A stretch of DNA of 64,000 bases, taken from positions 32,034 through 96,033 of the forward strand of contig URCQ01000006.1 in NCBI GenBank assembly GCA_900546435.1. Direction: 5' to 3'. Both the position numbers and the translations under genes were made by a program. The notes beneath the pieces were generated by a model that saw only the letters and a list, made by a program, of their open reading frames with translations, did not search any database and was not told the DNA's origin. Source of the stretch: an uncultured Pseudobutyrivibrio sp. (GTDB lineage Bacteria; Bacillota; Clostridia; Lachnospirales; Lachnospiraceae). Of this stretch, positions 1-8,097 are shown one piece after another. Position 1 is the stretch's first letter. Every line of letters starts with the position of its first letter.

Positions 1-1584
1 GAAGGCGCAGGAACGGAAACAGAGGCATCGGATTTTACGGCATGTGCAATGCACACAGACATGCAGCCGACAGGAACATTCACATCCGACAACACGTTGG
101 TGAACCAACTGCAGAGTAATATACAGTGGGGACAGAGAAGCAACTTCCTCGATATTCCGACAGACTGCCCACAGAGAGATGAACGGTTGGGCTGGACCGG
201 AGATGCACAGGTATTCTGTGGTACAGCCGCCTACAATTTTCACACAGCACTATTTTTCCGAAAATGGCTGCGGGATATGGCGGCAGAGACCAATTCGGAG
301 TGGGGCGTACCTCATGTTGTTCCGAATATTCTCGGAAATCAAGCGGGAGCAGCGGCATGGAGCGATGCTGCGACAATTATTCCGTGGACGATTTATAAGG
401 TTTACGGGGATAAAGAGATGCTTGCGGAGCAATTCCCGATGATGAAGAACTGGGTGGATTATATACATGCGAGAGTCTCGAAAAACGGATTGTGGCAGAG
501 TGGATTCCAGTATGGAGACTGGCTGGCGCTGGACATAGAATTCGGAAGCACCGACCGGACAGGAGGAACGGACAAATATCTGGTGGCAAATGCTTATTAT
601 GCATATTCGACCAGGATTGTGCGGGATGCTGCGGATGCATTGGGGTATGCAGAGGAAGCAAAAGCATACGGTGACTTATATGAAAAAATAGTAGAAGCCA
701 TTCATGTGGAATACGTGACAAGAAGCGGACGAATGGTCAGTGAGACACAAACAGCCTGTGTGCTGATGCTGTACTTTGACTTGATAAAACCGGAATTTCG
801 TAATCGGATTTTGGAGACATTGGAGTTAAATATCGGGGCACACCATAATCATCTGACGACAGGTTTTGTGGGTACACCGTATCTGTGTCATTGTTTGTCA
901 GAAAACGGTCTTCACGGGTTGGCGGATGAAATCTTTATGAAAGAAGATTTTCCGGGCTGGCTCTATGCAGTAAAGAAAGGCGCAACGACAATCTGGGAGC
1001 GTTGGAATTCCATTCTGCCAAATGGGGATTTTGACGAATCAGGTATGAACTCCCTGAACCATTATGCGTACGGTTCGATTGGAAGCTGGCTGTACGAAAA
1101 AGTTGCAGGAATACGCTGTATGGAACCGGGATATAAGAAAATACGGATTCAGCCGACTCTGACCAAGGGAATGACAGAGGTGTCCGCAACTTATGAATCC
1201 ATATATGGAACAATCGTAAGTGCATGGAGCTGTAGAGAAGGAAAAATCTGTGTGGATGTGCAGATTCCGGTGAATACAACGGCTGTTATCCAGCTTCCGG
1301 AGAAAGAAGCGGAATTTACGGTTGGTTCCGGCAGATATCATTACGAGTACAAGACGGATACCAATCTGAAATTCGAAAAATATTCGTTGGAGTCAACACT
1401 CGGAGAGTTGGTCGCCGAAGAACTTGGCCGCAGTATGTTTGAAGAAATGATGCCGGGAATGCTGGAAGACCCGCTGATTCAGTTTGCATTGTCCATGACC
1501 ATATCCGATCTGCTTGTGCAGGATGCACAGGCAAAGCCGATGTATCTGGCAGTCATTGATGCGCTGAACGCTGCCGAAGGATAG
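1..1584 (+). CDS. alpha-L-rhamnosidase, GH78 family (5' end outside window)
   Basis: The frame is open to the left edge, so the N-terminal domains are missing and the ATG at 49 is internal. The conserved GH78 block with DCPQRDERLGWTGD is encoded at about 157-207; its acidic residues hold the rhamnose. The motif TTIWERW near 985-1005 contains the Glu (997-999) matching the GH78 general base. The enzyme hydrolyses terminal alpha-L-rhamnose from plant glycosides or pectin side chains. After the usual C-terminal beta-domain there is an extra helical tail of about 65 residues (from ~1380), which is not part of a standard GH78 fold. The sugar symporter 125 bases downstream suggests a shared use locus. 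No signal peptide can be judged because the start is absent. Family call is secure; substrate is inferred. Confidence 0.93.
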   Translation, partial: EGAGTETEASDFTACAMHTDMQPTGTFTSDNTLVNQLQSNIQWGQRSNFLDIPTDCPQRDERLGWTGDAQVFCGTAAYNFHTALFFRKWLRDMAAETNSEWGVPHVVPNILGNQAGAAAWSDAATIIPWTIYKVYGDKEMLAEQFPMMKNWVDYIHARVSKNGLWQSGFQYGDWLALDIEFGSTDRTGGTDKYLVANAYYAYSTRIVRDAADALGYAEEAKAYGDLYEKIVEAIHVEYVTRSGRMVSETQTACVLMLYFDLIKPEFRNRILETLELNIGAHHNHLTTGFVGTPYLCHCLSENGLHGLADEIFMKEDFPGWLYAVKKGATTIWERWNSILPNGDFDESGMNSLNHYAYGSIGSWLYEKVAGIRCMEPGYKKIRIQPTLTKGMTEVSATYESIYGTIVSAWSCREGKICVDVQIPVNTTAVIQLPEKEAEFTVGSGRYHYEYKTDTNLKFEKYSLESTLGELVAEELGRSMFEEMMPGMLEDPLIQFALSMTISDLLVQDAQAKPMYLAVIDALNAAEG

Positions 1585-1708
1585 TTCAGGTCTGCAAATT
1601 CAAAATTATAAAAATTAAGCTAAAATTAAAATACGGACAAATAGGAATGTGATATTTTAAGCTTACAAGATATCAAGGAAATGTGATACGAAATGAAGGA
1701 GGAACACA

Positions 1709-3109
1709 ATGAGTAAAAAACCATTAGGAAAAGACAAATTTGGCGTTCAGAAAGTAATGCGCGTGAAGGATTACTTCGGAGATGCTATGGGACAGTTCGC
1801 ATTGAATGCAATGTCCGCACTGGTAGGACAGCTTACATACTTCTATACGGATAAGGTTGGCATGGCTGCTGGGGCGACTGCAACAATGTTTATTGTCTGT
1901 AAGATTATTGACGCATTTACAGACCTGATTATGGGAAATATCATTGACCATACAAAACCGGGAAAAGAAAAATATCGTCCGTGGCTTTTGAAAGCGGGAA
2001 TTCCGGCAGGTATTGTAATGGTTCTGATGTTTACGGTGCCGAAAATAGGAGATATGGGACAGATTATTTACGTGGCAATAACGAACATTCTTCTGACAGC
2101 AGTATTATATACGGCAATGGCAATCCCTTATAATTCGCTTATGACCGTTCGTACGAACAGCCAGGAAGAACGAGGCATCATGGGAACATGGAGAGCGGCG
2201 ACCGGTTATGTGGCAGGTATGATATTTGCAATCTGTATGATTCCGATTACGAATGCACTGGGCGGAAACCAAAATGCATGGATTAAATTTGGCTTTATTA
2301 TGGGAATTATTGTAATACTGGCAGCCTTGATTTGTTATGTAACAAGCCGTGAGACAGCAACAGAGGCAGGAGCGGTAGTAGAAGCGAAAGAAGAGGATGA
2401 AGAAGTGATTCCGTTTAAGGAAGCGCTTGGAAAGCTGTTCCACAACAAATACTGGGTGATTGTTCTTGTGGTGAATCTGCTCTCATGCATTATATATGGT
2501 CTTTCAGCGGGTGCGGGAGTATATTACTGTAAATGGATTTTCGGCAATGACAACCTGGTCGGCGTTCTCGGAGGAATCGGAATGATTCCGACCCTGTTAG
2601 GATTCATACTTGTAGGACCGATGATTAAGAAACTTGGTGTTGTGAAAACACTGCTGGTGAGCTTTGCAATGGGTGCAGGAGCAAATATACTGCTTCTCTT
2701 CACAAAAGACATCTTTTTCTGCTACGCATTATTCGGAAGTATTACAACATTTGCAACCATTCCGATGATGTGTCTGGTTGGAGTTATGACGTCAATGTCA
2801 ATTGATTATAATGAATATAAATATGGTGTAAGAATGGTAGCAACCTCCAACAGTGCATCCAGCTTTGGCGGTAAAGTGGGAAGCGGACTCGGAACATCTA
2901 TCATCGGCTGGTTCCTTGCGGCAGTCGGCTATGATGCTGCACAGACTGTAGCGCCGGCAGCTACAAAAATGGCAATTTACGGATTCGCTATTGTAACACC
3001 GTTAGTGATATTTGTTATTATGTTTATTCTTGTAAGCAAGTTTGATCTGGAAAAAACACTTCCTGCAATGAAAGAAGAAATTGCAAAAAGAAAAGCACAG
3101 ACATTATAA
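1709..3109 (+). CDS. GPH-family sugar:cation symporter (MelB-like MFS)
   Basis: A 466-residue polytopic membrane protein with about 12 hydrophobic segments. The N-terminal pattern (YFGDAMGQF, then DAFTDLIMG and DHTKPGKEKYRPW) is typical of the glycoside-pentoside-hexuronide:cation symporters, where the Asp residues of the DxxxD region bind the coupling cation. It should import a small glycoside or free sugar across the cytoplasmic membrane. A strong AAGGAGGA ribosome site lies just before the ATG. The rhamnosidase upstream points to rhamnose or a rhamnoside as cargo, but this is inference from position only. The stop is followed directly by a broken chemoreceptor frame, not by an obvious terminator. 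Confidence 0.9.
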   Translation: MSKKPLGKDKFGVQKVMRVKDYFGDAMGQFALNAMSALVGQLTYFYTDKVGMAAGATATMFIVCKIIDAFTDLIMGNIIDHTKPGKEKYRPWLLKAGIPAGIVMVLMFTVPKIGDMGQIIYVAITNILLTAVLYTAMAIPYNSLMTVRTNSQEERGIMGTWRAATGYVAGMIFAICMIPITNALGGNQNAWIKFGFIMGIIVILAALICYVTSRETATEAGAVVEAKEEDEEVIPFKEALGKLFHNKYWVIVLVVNLLSCIIYGLSAGAGVYYCKWIFGNDNLVGVLGGIGMIPTLLGFILVGPMIKKLGVVKTLLVSFAMGAGANILLLFTKDIFFCYALFGSITTFATIPMMCLVGVMTSMSIDYNEYKYGVRMVATSNSASSFGGKVGSGLGTSIIGWFLAAVGYDAAQTVAPAATKMAIYGFAIVTPLVIFVIMFILVSKFDLEKTLPAMKEEIAKRKAQTL

Positions 3110-3580
3110 AAGGATTATGCCGCTTCTAAAATCAGATTTCTTAGGGCGGGATGGATTTGTCAAATGTTTTTGACAAAAGCCAATATCAGTGAAATCGTCA
3201 AAGAAATAAATGAGGCAGTCGGCAATATGTCGGAATGTCTGGAAGAGACAACCGAGTTCCTTGAGAAGAGCGTATCTGTTGATTACAAAGAATTTGAACA
3301 GGTAAGCGAACAATATAAGGATGATGCGAATGTATTTAAGAACAGTATGGAAGGAATCAAGACATCCATGGCACAGCTCGCAGGGGCAATCGAACAGATC
3401 GCCAGTGCTTTAAGCGGTATCAATGATACGGTAGGCGAATCTTCTGTCGGTGTCATGGATATTGCAGAAAAAACTTCTAACATGGTTGAGAAGACATCGT
3501 CCACAACGGATAAGGTAAAAGAATGTTATCAGTGTGTAAATGAACTGAGAGATGTTGTAAATAAATTTACATTAGAGTAA
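3110..3580 (+). pseudogene. methyl-accepting chemotaxis protein remnant (C-terminal tail only)
   Basis: The frame after the transporter stop (same frame, open from 3110) reads into a 139-codon stretch from the ATG at 3164 that looks like the C-terminal return helix of a chemoreceptor: heptad-rich, with QLAGAIEQIASALSGIND and ending in a helical tail. The sensor domain, membrane segments, HAMP region and the conserved hairpin tip are all missing, and no ribosome site precedes the ATG. It is therefore best read as the 3' stump of a deleted receptor gene. A short free-standing coiled-coil protein is possible but less likely. Confidence 0.7.
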
Positions 3581-3638
3581 TGCTTTGGACGAAATTAATG
3601 AAGAAATTCGTCAGGCTCGTTATGGAGGTGACGAATAA
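3576..3638 (+). pseudogene. antitoxin C-terminal fragment of a type II toxin-antitoxin pair
   Basis: Out of frame with the MCP stump and overlapping its last codon, this frame reads ALDEINEEIRQARYGGDE then stop. This resembles the C-terminal tail of RelB/DinJ-like antitoxins in gut Firmicutes, which commonly end in a DEINEEI-type helix. It has no start codon and no N-terminal DNA-binding part. The stop (3636-3638) abuts the ATG of a PIN-toxin-like start, the expected order for such a pair. The family assignment rests on a short stretch. Confidence 0.5.
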
Positions 3639-3674
3639 ATGATTTGTTATGCTGTGATTGATACAAATTTGTAG
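3639..3674 (+). pseudogene. PIN-domain toxin N-terminal fragment
   Basis: Starting at the ATG at 3639, with GGAGG 10-15 bases upstream, the frame reads MICYAVIDTNL and then meets a stop at 3672. The AVIDTN strand carries the first catalytic Asp of PIN-domain ribonucleases. The rest of the domain is absent, so the toxin is dead. Position directly after the antitoxin tail supports the pairing. Confidence 0.5.
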
Positions 3675-3703
3675 TAACAGTAAATCAAAAAAGATAGAAA
3701 TAG

Positions 3704-3734
3704 AGCACCAATCAGAAATGGTTGGTGCTTTTAT
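3704..3734 (+). terminator. rho-independent terminator
   Basis: AGCACCAA (3704-3711) pairs with TTGGTGCT (3722-3729), an 8-bp stem followed by TTTATT. It sits between the toxin-antitoxin stump and the phage-like fragment. Confidence 0.75.
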
Positions 3735-3974
3735 TATGCAGAACTGAATGCGTTTGCATTGCTTTTCGAGTTTGATGGGGATGTGAAGCGTATCAGACAT
3801 GTGCTTTATAACTGCTCTGTCAGCAGACCGGGAAACGAGGGCAAGACCAATGAGGATTCTAAAGAGGTACAGCCAGAAACGCTTACCATTAAGGCTACAC
3901 CTCTTCCAACTGGAGTGGTGAAGGCGAAGACTGGTAATGAATCGGATACTCTGTCTATTAATTTCCTACAGTAA
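3735..3974 (+). pseudogene. phage major tail protein fragment (phi13-like), C-terminal part
   Basis: An open frame of about 80 codons with no credible start (only a TTG at 3759, no ribosome site). It contains FEFDGDVKRIRHVLYNC, SRPGNEGKTNEDSKEVQPET and a T-rich beta-type tail. This pattern resembles the C-terminal half of phi13-type major tail proteins of Firmicutes siphophages. No other phage gene is next to it, so it is read as a leftover of a decayed prophage. The family call is from memory of the motif and needs a profile search. Confidence 0.5.
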
Positions 3975-4001
3975 ATTTACACTACCTTTGTCGAAAAAAT
4001 A

Positions 4002-4030
4002 TTGGAGTTTCCTAGTAGGAGATGTATAAT
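4002..4030 (+). promoter_or_regulatory. sigma-A-type promoter of the MCP gene
   Basis: TTGGAG (4002-4007), 17-base spacer, then a consensus TATAAT (4025-4030), about 70 bases before the MCP start. Confidence 0.6.
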
Positions 4031-4101
4031 ATAAGTATTATACGGGTATGGGAAACGAATTATTCTTTTGATGAAGCGAAAGGAGTATGAGGAGGAGACC
4101 T

Positions 4102-5829
4102 ATGAAAAAGGATGATACAAAAGAAAAAGAGGAGATCGTAAACGTGAAGAATAAGGGAAAAAAAAGGGGAACACTTGCCATCAAGATTGATTTGCTTGTT
4201 GTCATGCTGATTATTGTTTCCAATGTGATTTGTATGGTGATTCTAGTGACAAACAGCCGTAAATACATCAGTGAAGCAGTGCAGGATAGTATGCTTGATA
4301 TGGCTCATTGCTATTCGCAGATACTTGATGCAGAGGTAGAGAAGCAAGGTGGTAAGAATCTAAGCTACGACAGCTATGCAGAGATTTTAGACGGTGTAGG
4401 TGTCAATGGAATGAAAAGCTCATATGTCTATGTGGTTGACGAGGATGGAACAATGTTATATCATCCGACAAAAGAAAAAGTTGGAAACTCCGTAGAAAAC
4501 TCTGTAGTAAAAAGTCTTGTCAGTCAGATTGCAGATGGTGATATACCAGAAGACAATGTCACCAGATATGATTTTAATGGAGTTGCGAAATATGCAAGTT
4601 ATTCCGTGATCAGTAATCATAGTATTGTTGTGATCAGTGCAGATGAGGACGATGCTTTAGCCGGTGTGAATAAGACAACGAGTGGAGCTGTGATAGTACT
4701 TCTTGTTATTATTGTTGTATCAAGTTTAGTTGCGTATGCGCTTGCCGAAAAATTAGTAAAACCGCTCGTGAAACTGAGCAATATTATTGAGGATGTTGCT
4801 GGTGGAAATATGCATGCAGATTTTTCTGGTATTAAGATGACGAACGATGAGATTGGCTTGATTGCTACCAGTGTGCAGGATATGACAAGATCATTGGGCG
4901 GTATTGTAGAACAGATTCGTGAGACAAGCAATGCTATGTCAGAGCATAGTAATAAACTAAGTGATACCAGCGAACAGACATTAGCAGCCAATGGAGAAAT
5001 CAGTAAAGCAGTAGAAGACGTTGCTTTAGGATCTACAAATATGGCAAATTCCATCTCTGATATCAATACAGATCTTGGCAGTATGAACGAAGAGACACAG
5101 ACGATAGATTCTTCCGTATCCGATATTGAAAAGCAGACACATGCTGTTTTAGAGAGCAGTGCAATGATGAGTGACAGAATGCATCATATGCAGGAGAGCA
5201 GTGATAAGATGGAAAGTGGTATTTCCGTGATCTCAGAACGTATCCAGAAAGTAAATGCGGTGGTTGAGAAGGTAAGTGATATCATTGGTGTAATCGAAGA
5301 TATTTCCGGACAAACGAATCTGTTATCACTCAATGCTTCTATTGAGGCGGCACGTGCAGGAGAGGCAGGACGAGGATTCGCGGTAGTTGCGGAAGAAATT
5401 CGCGTACTTTCTGACAATACCAGTAACGAATTGAACAGCATAAGAGAAATCATTGCAGAGCTTGTACAGGAATGCGAAGCCTGCGTGAAGGCATCCGATG
5501 AGGTCGTTTCAGATAATGCTGCGCAAAAAGAAGAAATAAAAGTAGTACTGGAATCTTTTGATAATTTAGACGGACAGATTGGTATGACAGCGCAGAAAGC
5601 AGAAGAGATTAAGCAGATGGTAGACCAGATGGTAAATCTGAATCAGAATATTACCACAAACAGCTATGGGCTTACCGATGTTAGCTCTTCGAATGCAGCT
5701 GCAACGGAAGAGATGACAGCAAATATTCAGGAGCTGAATGCGATGATGAATGGAGTAGCAGAGATGGCAGGACAAATGAATGACCAGGCCAGCTATTTGG
5801 ATCAGGCATTATCCTATTTTAAGTCATAA
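4102..5829 (+). CDS. methyl-accepting chemotaxis protein with Cache-type sensor and HAMP
   Basis: Chosen start is the ATG at 4102 (575 aa) because AGGAGG at 4090-4095 is spaced correctly for it; the ATG at 4087 has its ribosome site only one base away. Layout: a basic N-terminus, TM1 at about 25-48, an extracellular sensor of about 150 residues (contains SYVYVVDEDGTMLYHP, typical of single Cache/dCache domains that bind small ligands), TM2 at about 197-217, HAMP, then a long coiled-coil signalling domain. The conserved CheA/CheW-binding tip begins near residue 400 (DISGQTNLLSLNASIEAARA). It should control the chemotaxis kinase. No flagellar genes are in the window. Ligand unknown. Confidence 0.93.
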   Translation: MKKDDTKEKEEIVNVKNKGKKRGTLAIKIDLLVVMLIIVSNVICMVILVTNSRKYISEAVQDSMLDMAHCYSQILDAEVEKQGGKNLSYDSYAEILDGVGVNGMKSSYVYVVDEDGTMLYHPTKEKVGNSVENSVVKSLVSQIADGDIPEDNVTRYDFNGVAKYASYSVISNHSIVVISADEDDALAGVNKTTSGAVIVLLVIIVVSSLVAYALAEKLVKPLVKLSNIIEDVAGGNMHADFSGIKMTNDEIGLIATSVQDMTRSLGGIVEQIRETSNAMSEHSNKLSDTSEQTLAANGEISKAVEDVALGSTNMANSISDINTDLGSMNEETQTIDSSVSDIEKQTHAVLESSAMMSDRMHHMQESSDKMESGISVISERIQKVNAVVEKVSDIIGVIEDISGQTNLLSLNASIEAARAGEAGRGFAVVAEEIRVLSDNTSNELNSIREIIAELVQECEACVKASDEVVSDNAAQKEEIKVVLESFDNLDGQIGMTAQKAEEIKQMVDQMVNLNQNITTNSYGLTDVSSSNAAATEEMTANIQELNAMMNGVAEMAGQMNDQASYLDQALSYFKS

Positions 5830-5972
5830 CATCATTCACAGATTTAACACATATTTTTCAGAAAAAAGAGTATTATTTTTACGAAAAAAGTAGATAATAA
5901 TATATGTGAAGAGAGAATAAATATAGAAAGATATGTATAAATGCAGTCGCATTGTGAAAGGATCGGTAAGAC

Positions 5973-6593
5973 ATGAAAACATTGACGCATAAGTATCTGG
6001 CAGAACATATTGCAGAACAATATTTGCGAGGTTTTTCCCCTCTGGAAAAAAGTGCATATATTTATGGTTCTATTGCACCGGATGTGAACAAAATTACATA
6101 TTTACATGGCTGGGTAGGACACAAGAAGTTCTTTGGTCACAATTATGAGAATATACAAAGAACGATGGATCATTTAATTGCAAAGCTGGAATCTTCCAGA
6201 TTGGGTGGATGGGTATATTTCTACCGGTTAGGTAAACTGACCCATTATATTGCGGATAGTTTTACGCATGTACACAATGGATATTTCGCGGGGACTCTTG
6301 CAGATCATGTACAATATGAAAATGCGCTGCACCGTTGCTTGTGTAAGCAGTTGCCATTGCAGAAAAAGGTTTTGACATCGTTTGATAGCCAATTATTGCA
6401 CGAACAACATGAAAACTATGCAAATTTATATCCATCGGTTGAGATGGATCTGATTTATATCTTACCGATGATTTTATCAGCAACCATGTGTTATGCAAAT
6501 AAACCGCATTATGTAGGCAGAATCCTTTGGGATTTTCCGCAGTGGAGCGTATATCGCCTGCCACGATTTTACAGACAGTTAACATTTTTTTAA
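5973..6593 (+). CDS. zinc-dependent phospholipase C family protein
   Basis: 206 residues matching the bacterial zinc-dependent phospholipase C/S1-P1-like superfamily: THKYLAEHI at the N-terminus, YGSIAPDVN, GKLTHYIADSFTHVHN in the middle and scattered His/Asp residues that would bind zinc. There is no signal peptide, so it is probably cytoplasmic, unlike the secreted clostridial alpha-toxin. Similar proteins are common in Lachnospiraceae and have no settled function, so a toxin role should not be assumed. It stands alone, ending at a strong terminator. Confidence 0.8.
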   Translation: MKTLTHKYLAEHIAEQYLRGFSPLEKSAYIYGSIAPDVNKITYLHGWVGHKKFFGHNYENIQRTMDHLIAKLESSRLGGWVYFYRLGKLTHYIADSFTHVHNGYFAGTLADHVQYENALHRCLCKQLPLQKKVLTSFDSQLLHEQHENYANLYPSVEMDLIYILPMILSATMCYANKPHYVGRILWDFPQWSVYRLPRFYRQLTFF

Positions 6594-6608
6594 CGAATTT
6601 TCGATAGA

Positions 6609-6633
6609 AGCACCCTTCGGGGTGCTTTTATAA
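6609..6633 (+). terminator. rho-independent terminator
   Basis: AGCACCC (6609-6615), a UUCG tetraloop, GGGTGCT (6620-6626), then TTTTATAA. The stable tetraloop makes this a confident call for the end of the phospholipase-like gene. Confidence 0.9.
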
Positions 6634-6734
6634 TTGTCTTGTTATGAGAGGGGAGATGCTGGCATGACATCATTCCTTCTTGTAGCAATGAACAATGTGT
6701 ATGGATCATGCACGAAAAGGAGTAGAAAGTAAAA

Positions 6735-8021
6735 ATGGATAAACTGAAATTAACGAAACTGGAAAAGTCATGGGTCTTATATGATGTGGGCAATTCTGCG
6801 TTCACATTACTGGTGTCTACTTTATTTCCCATTTATTTTAATGCAATATCAGAAAATGCTGGTCTTTCCGATGTGCAGTACCTTGCTTATTGGGGATATG
6901 CAACCTCAATTGTAACGGTGATTGTTGCGTTCTTAGGACCGGTGCTGGGAACCATAACTGATTTTAAAGGGTATAAAAAACCGATTTTTATCGGTAGTCT
7001 GGTGATTGGTGCTATTGGCTGCTGTATGCTGGGGATGACTTCATCCTGGCTGGTATTTTTGGTTATTTTTATTGTTGCAAAATGTGGTTATTCCGCCAGT
7101 CTTGTATTTTATGATTCTATGATCAACGACGTTACCACAGAAGAACGTATGGATGATGTATCTTCGCGTGGATTTGCATGGGGCTATATTGGAAGCTGTA
7201 TCCCATTTGTCCTTGGATTGTTATTGGTTTTGTTTGGAGAAAAACTCGGTCTTTCACAGATGCATGCAATGACGTTGGCATTTATGATTACGGCTGTCTG
7301 GTGGGTGGTTTTGACACTGCCTTTGTTAAAAAATTATAGACAGGTGTATTACGTTAAAAAAGAGCAGGGGATTGTAAAAGGAAGTTTTCAGCGTTTGGGT
7401 AAAACACTTGTGGGTATGAAGGATGAAAAAGCAGTCTTTTTATTCCTGTTGGCATTTTTCTGCTATATTGATGGCGTTTATACAATTATAGATATGGCAA
7501 CGGCGTATGGAACAGCACTTGGACTGGATACGACAGGGCTTCTTTTAGCGCTTTTGGTAACACAGATTGTGGCTTTCCCATCAGCACTTGTTTTTGGAAG
7601 ATTGTCACAGAAACAGGAATCCGGAAAATTGATTCCGGTATGTATCGCGGCATATACTGTGATTGCTGTTTTTGCATTTTTCCTGGATTCACAGTGGAAA
7701 TTCTGGGTACTGGCCGTCTGTGTAGGTATGTTCCAAGGCGGTATTCAGGCACTGTCCAGATCTCATTTTGCAAAAATTATTCCACCGGAAAAATCCGGAG
7801 AATACTTTGGACTTTATGATATTTGCGGAAAAGGGGCTTCTTTTATCGGAACTATGCTGGTGTCAGTAGCAAGCCAGTTGACCGAAAGCGTAAATGTAGG
7901 TGTCGGTTCTTTGGTCATCCTGTTTATTGCCGGATTTTTCTTATTCCGTAAATCCGTTGCCGTGACGAAAGAGGAGGCAAAACCACAAGAAGCAGTTTTC
8001 TTATGCAAAAAAGAATCATAA
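6735..8021 (+). CDS. MFS transporter, UMF1 (Atg22-like) family
   Basis: 428 residues with about 12 membrane segments. The opening KSWVLYDVGNSAFTLLVST is the hallmark of the UMF1/Atg22-like group of major facilitator transporters, and DFKGYKKPIFIGS matches the family's first cytoplasmic loop. Yeast Atg22 exports amino acids from the vacuole, but bacterial members are not well characterised, so the substrate is unknown. An AAGGAG site lies 10-15 bases before the ATG. The GH31 gene downstream has its own promoter, so a functional link is only positional. Confidence 0.88.
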   Translation: MDKLKLTKLEKSWVLYDVGNSAFTLLVSTLFPIYFNAISENAGLSDVQYLAYWGYATSIVTVIVAFLGPVLGTITDFKGYKKPIFIGSLVIGAIGCCMLGMTSSWLVFLVIFIVAKCGYSASLVFYDSMINDVTTEERMDDVSSRGFAWGYIGSCIPFVLGLLLVLFGEKLGLSQMHAMTLAFMITAVWWVVLTLPLLKNYRQVYYVKKEQGIVKGSFQRLGKTLVGMKDEKAVFLFLLAFFCYIDGVYTIIDMATAYGTALGLDTTGLLLALLVTQIVAFPSALVFGRLSQKQESGKLIPVCIAAYTVIAVFAFFLDSQWKFWVLAVCVGMFQGGIQALSRSHFAKIIPPEKSGEYFGLYDICGKGASFIGTMLVSVASQLTESVNVGVGSLVILFIAGFFLFRKSVAVTKEEAKPQEAVFLCKKES

Positions 8022-8037
8022 ATAGAATTTGAAATGA

Positions 8038-8066
8038 TTGACGTCTTACACAGGTTGGGGTATAAT
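8038..8066 (+). promoter_or_regulatory. strong sigma-A promoter of the GH31 gene
   Basis: TTGACG (8038-8043), 17-base spacer, TATAAT (8061-8066). GAGGAGG at 8084-8090 then precedes the ATG at 8098, giving a short leader of about 25 bases. Confidence 0.85.
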
Positions 8067-8097
8067 TCTGACAATTTATAGATGAGGAGGCTTTTTT

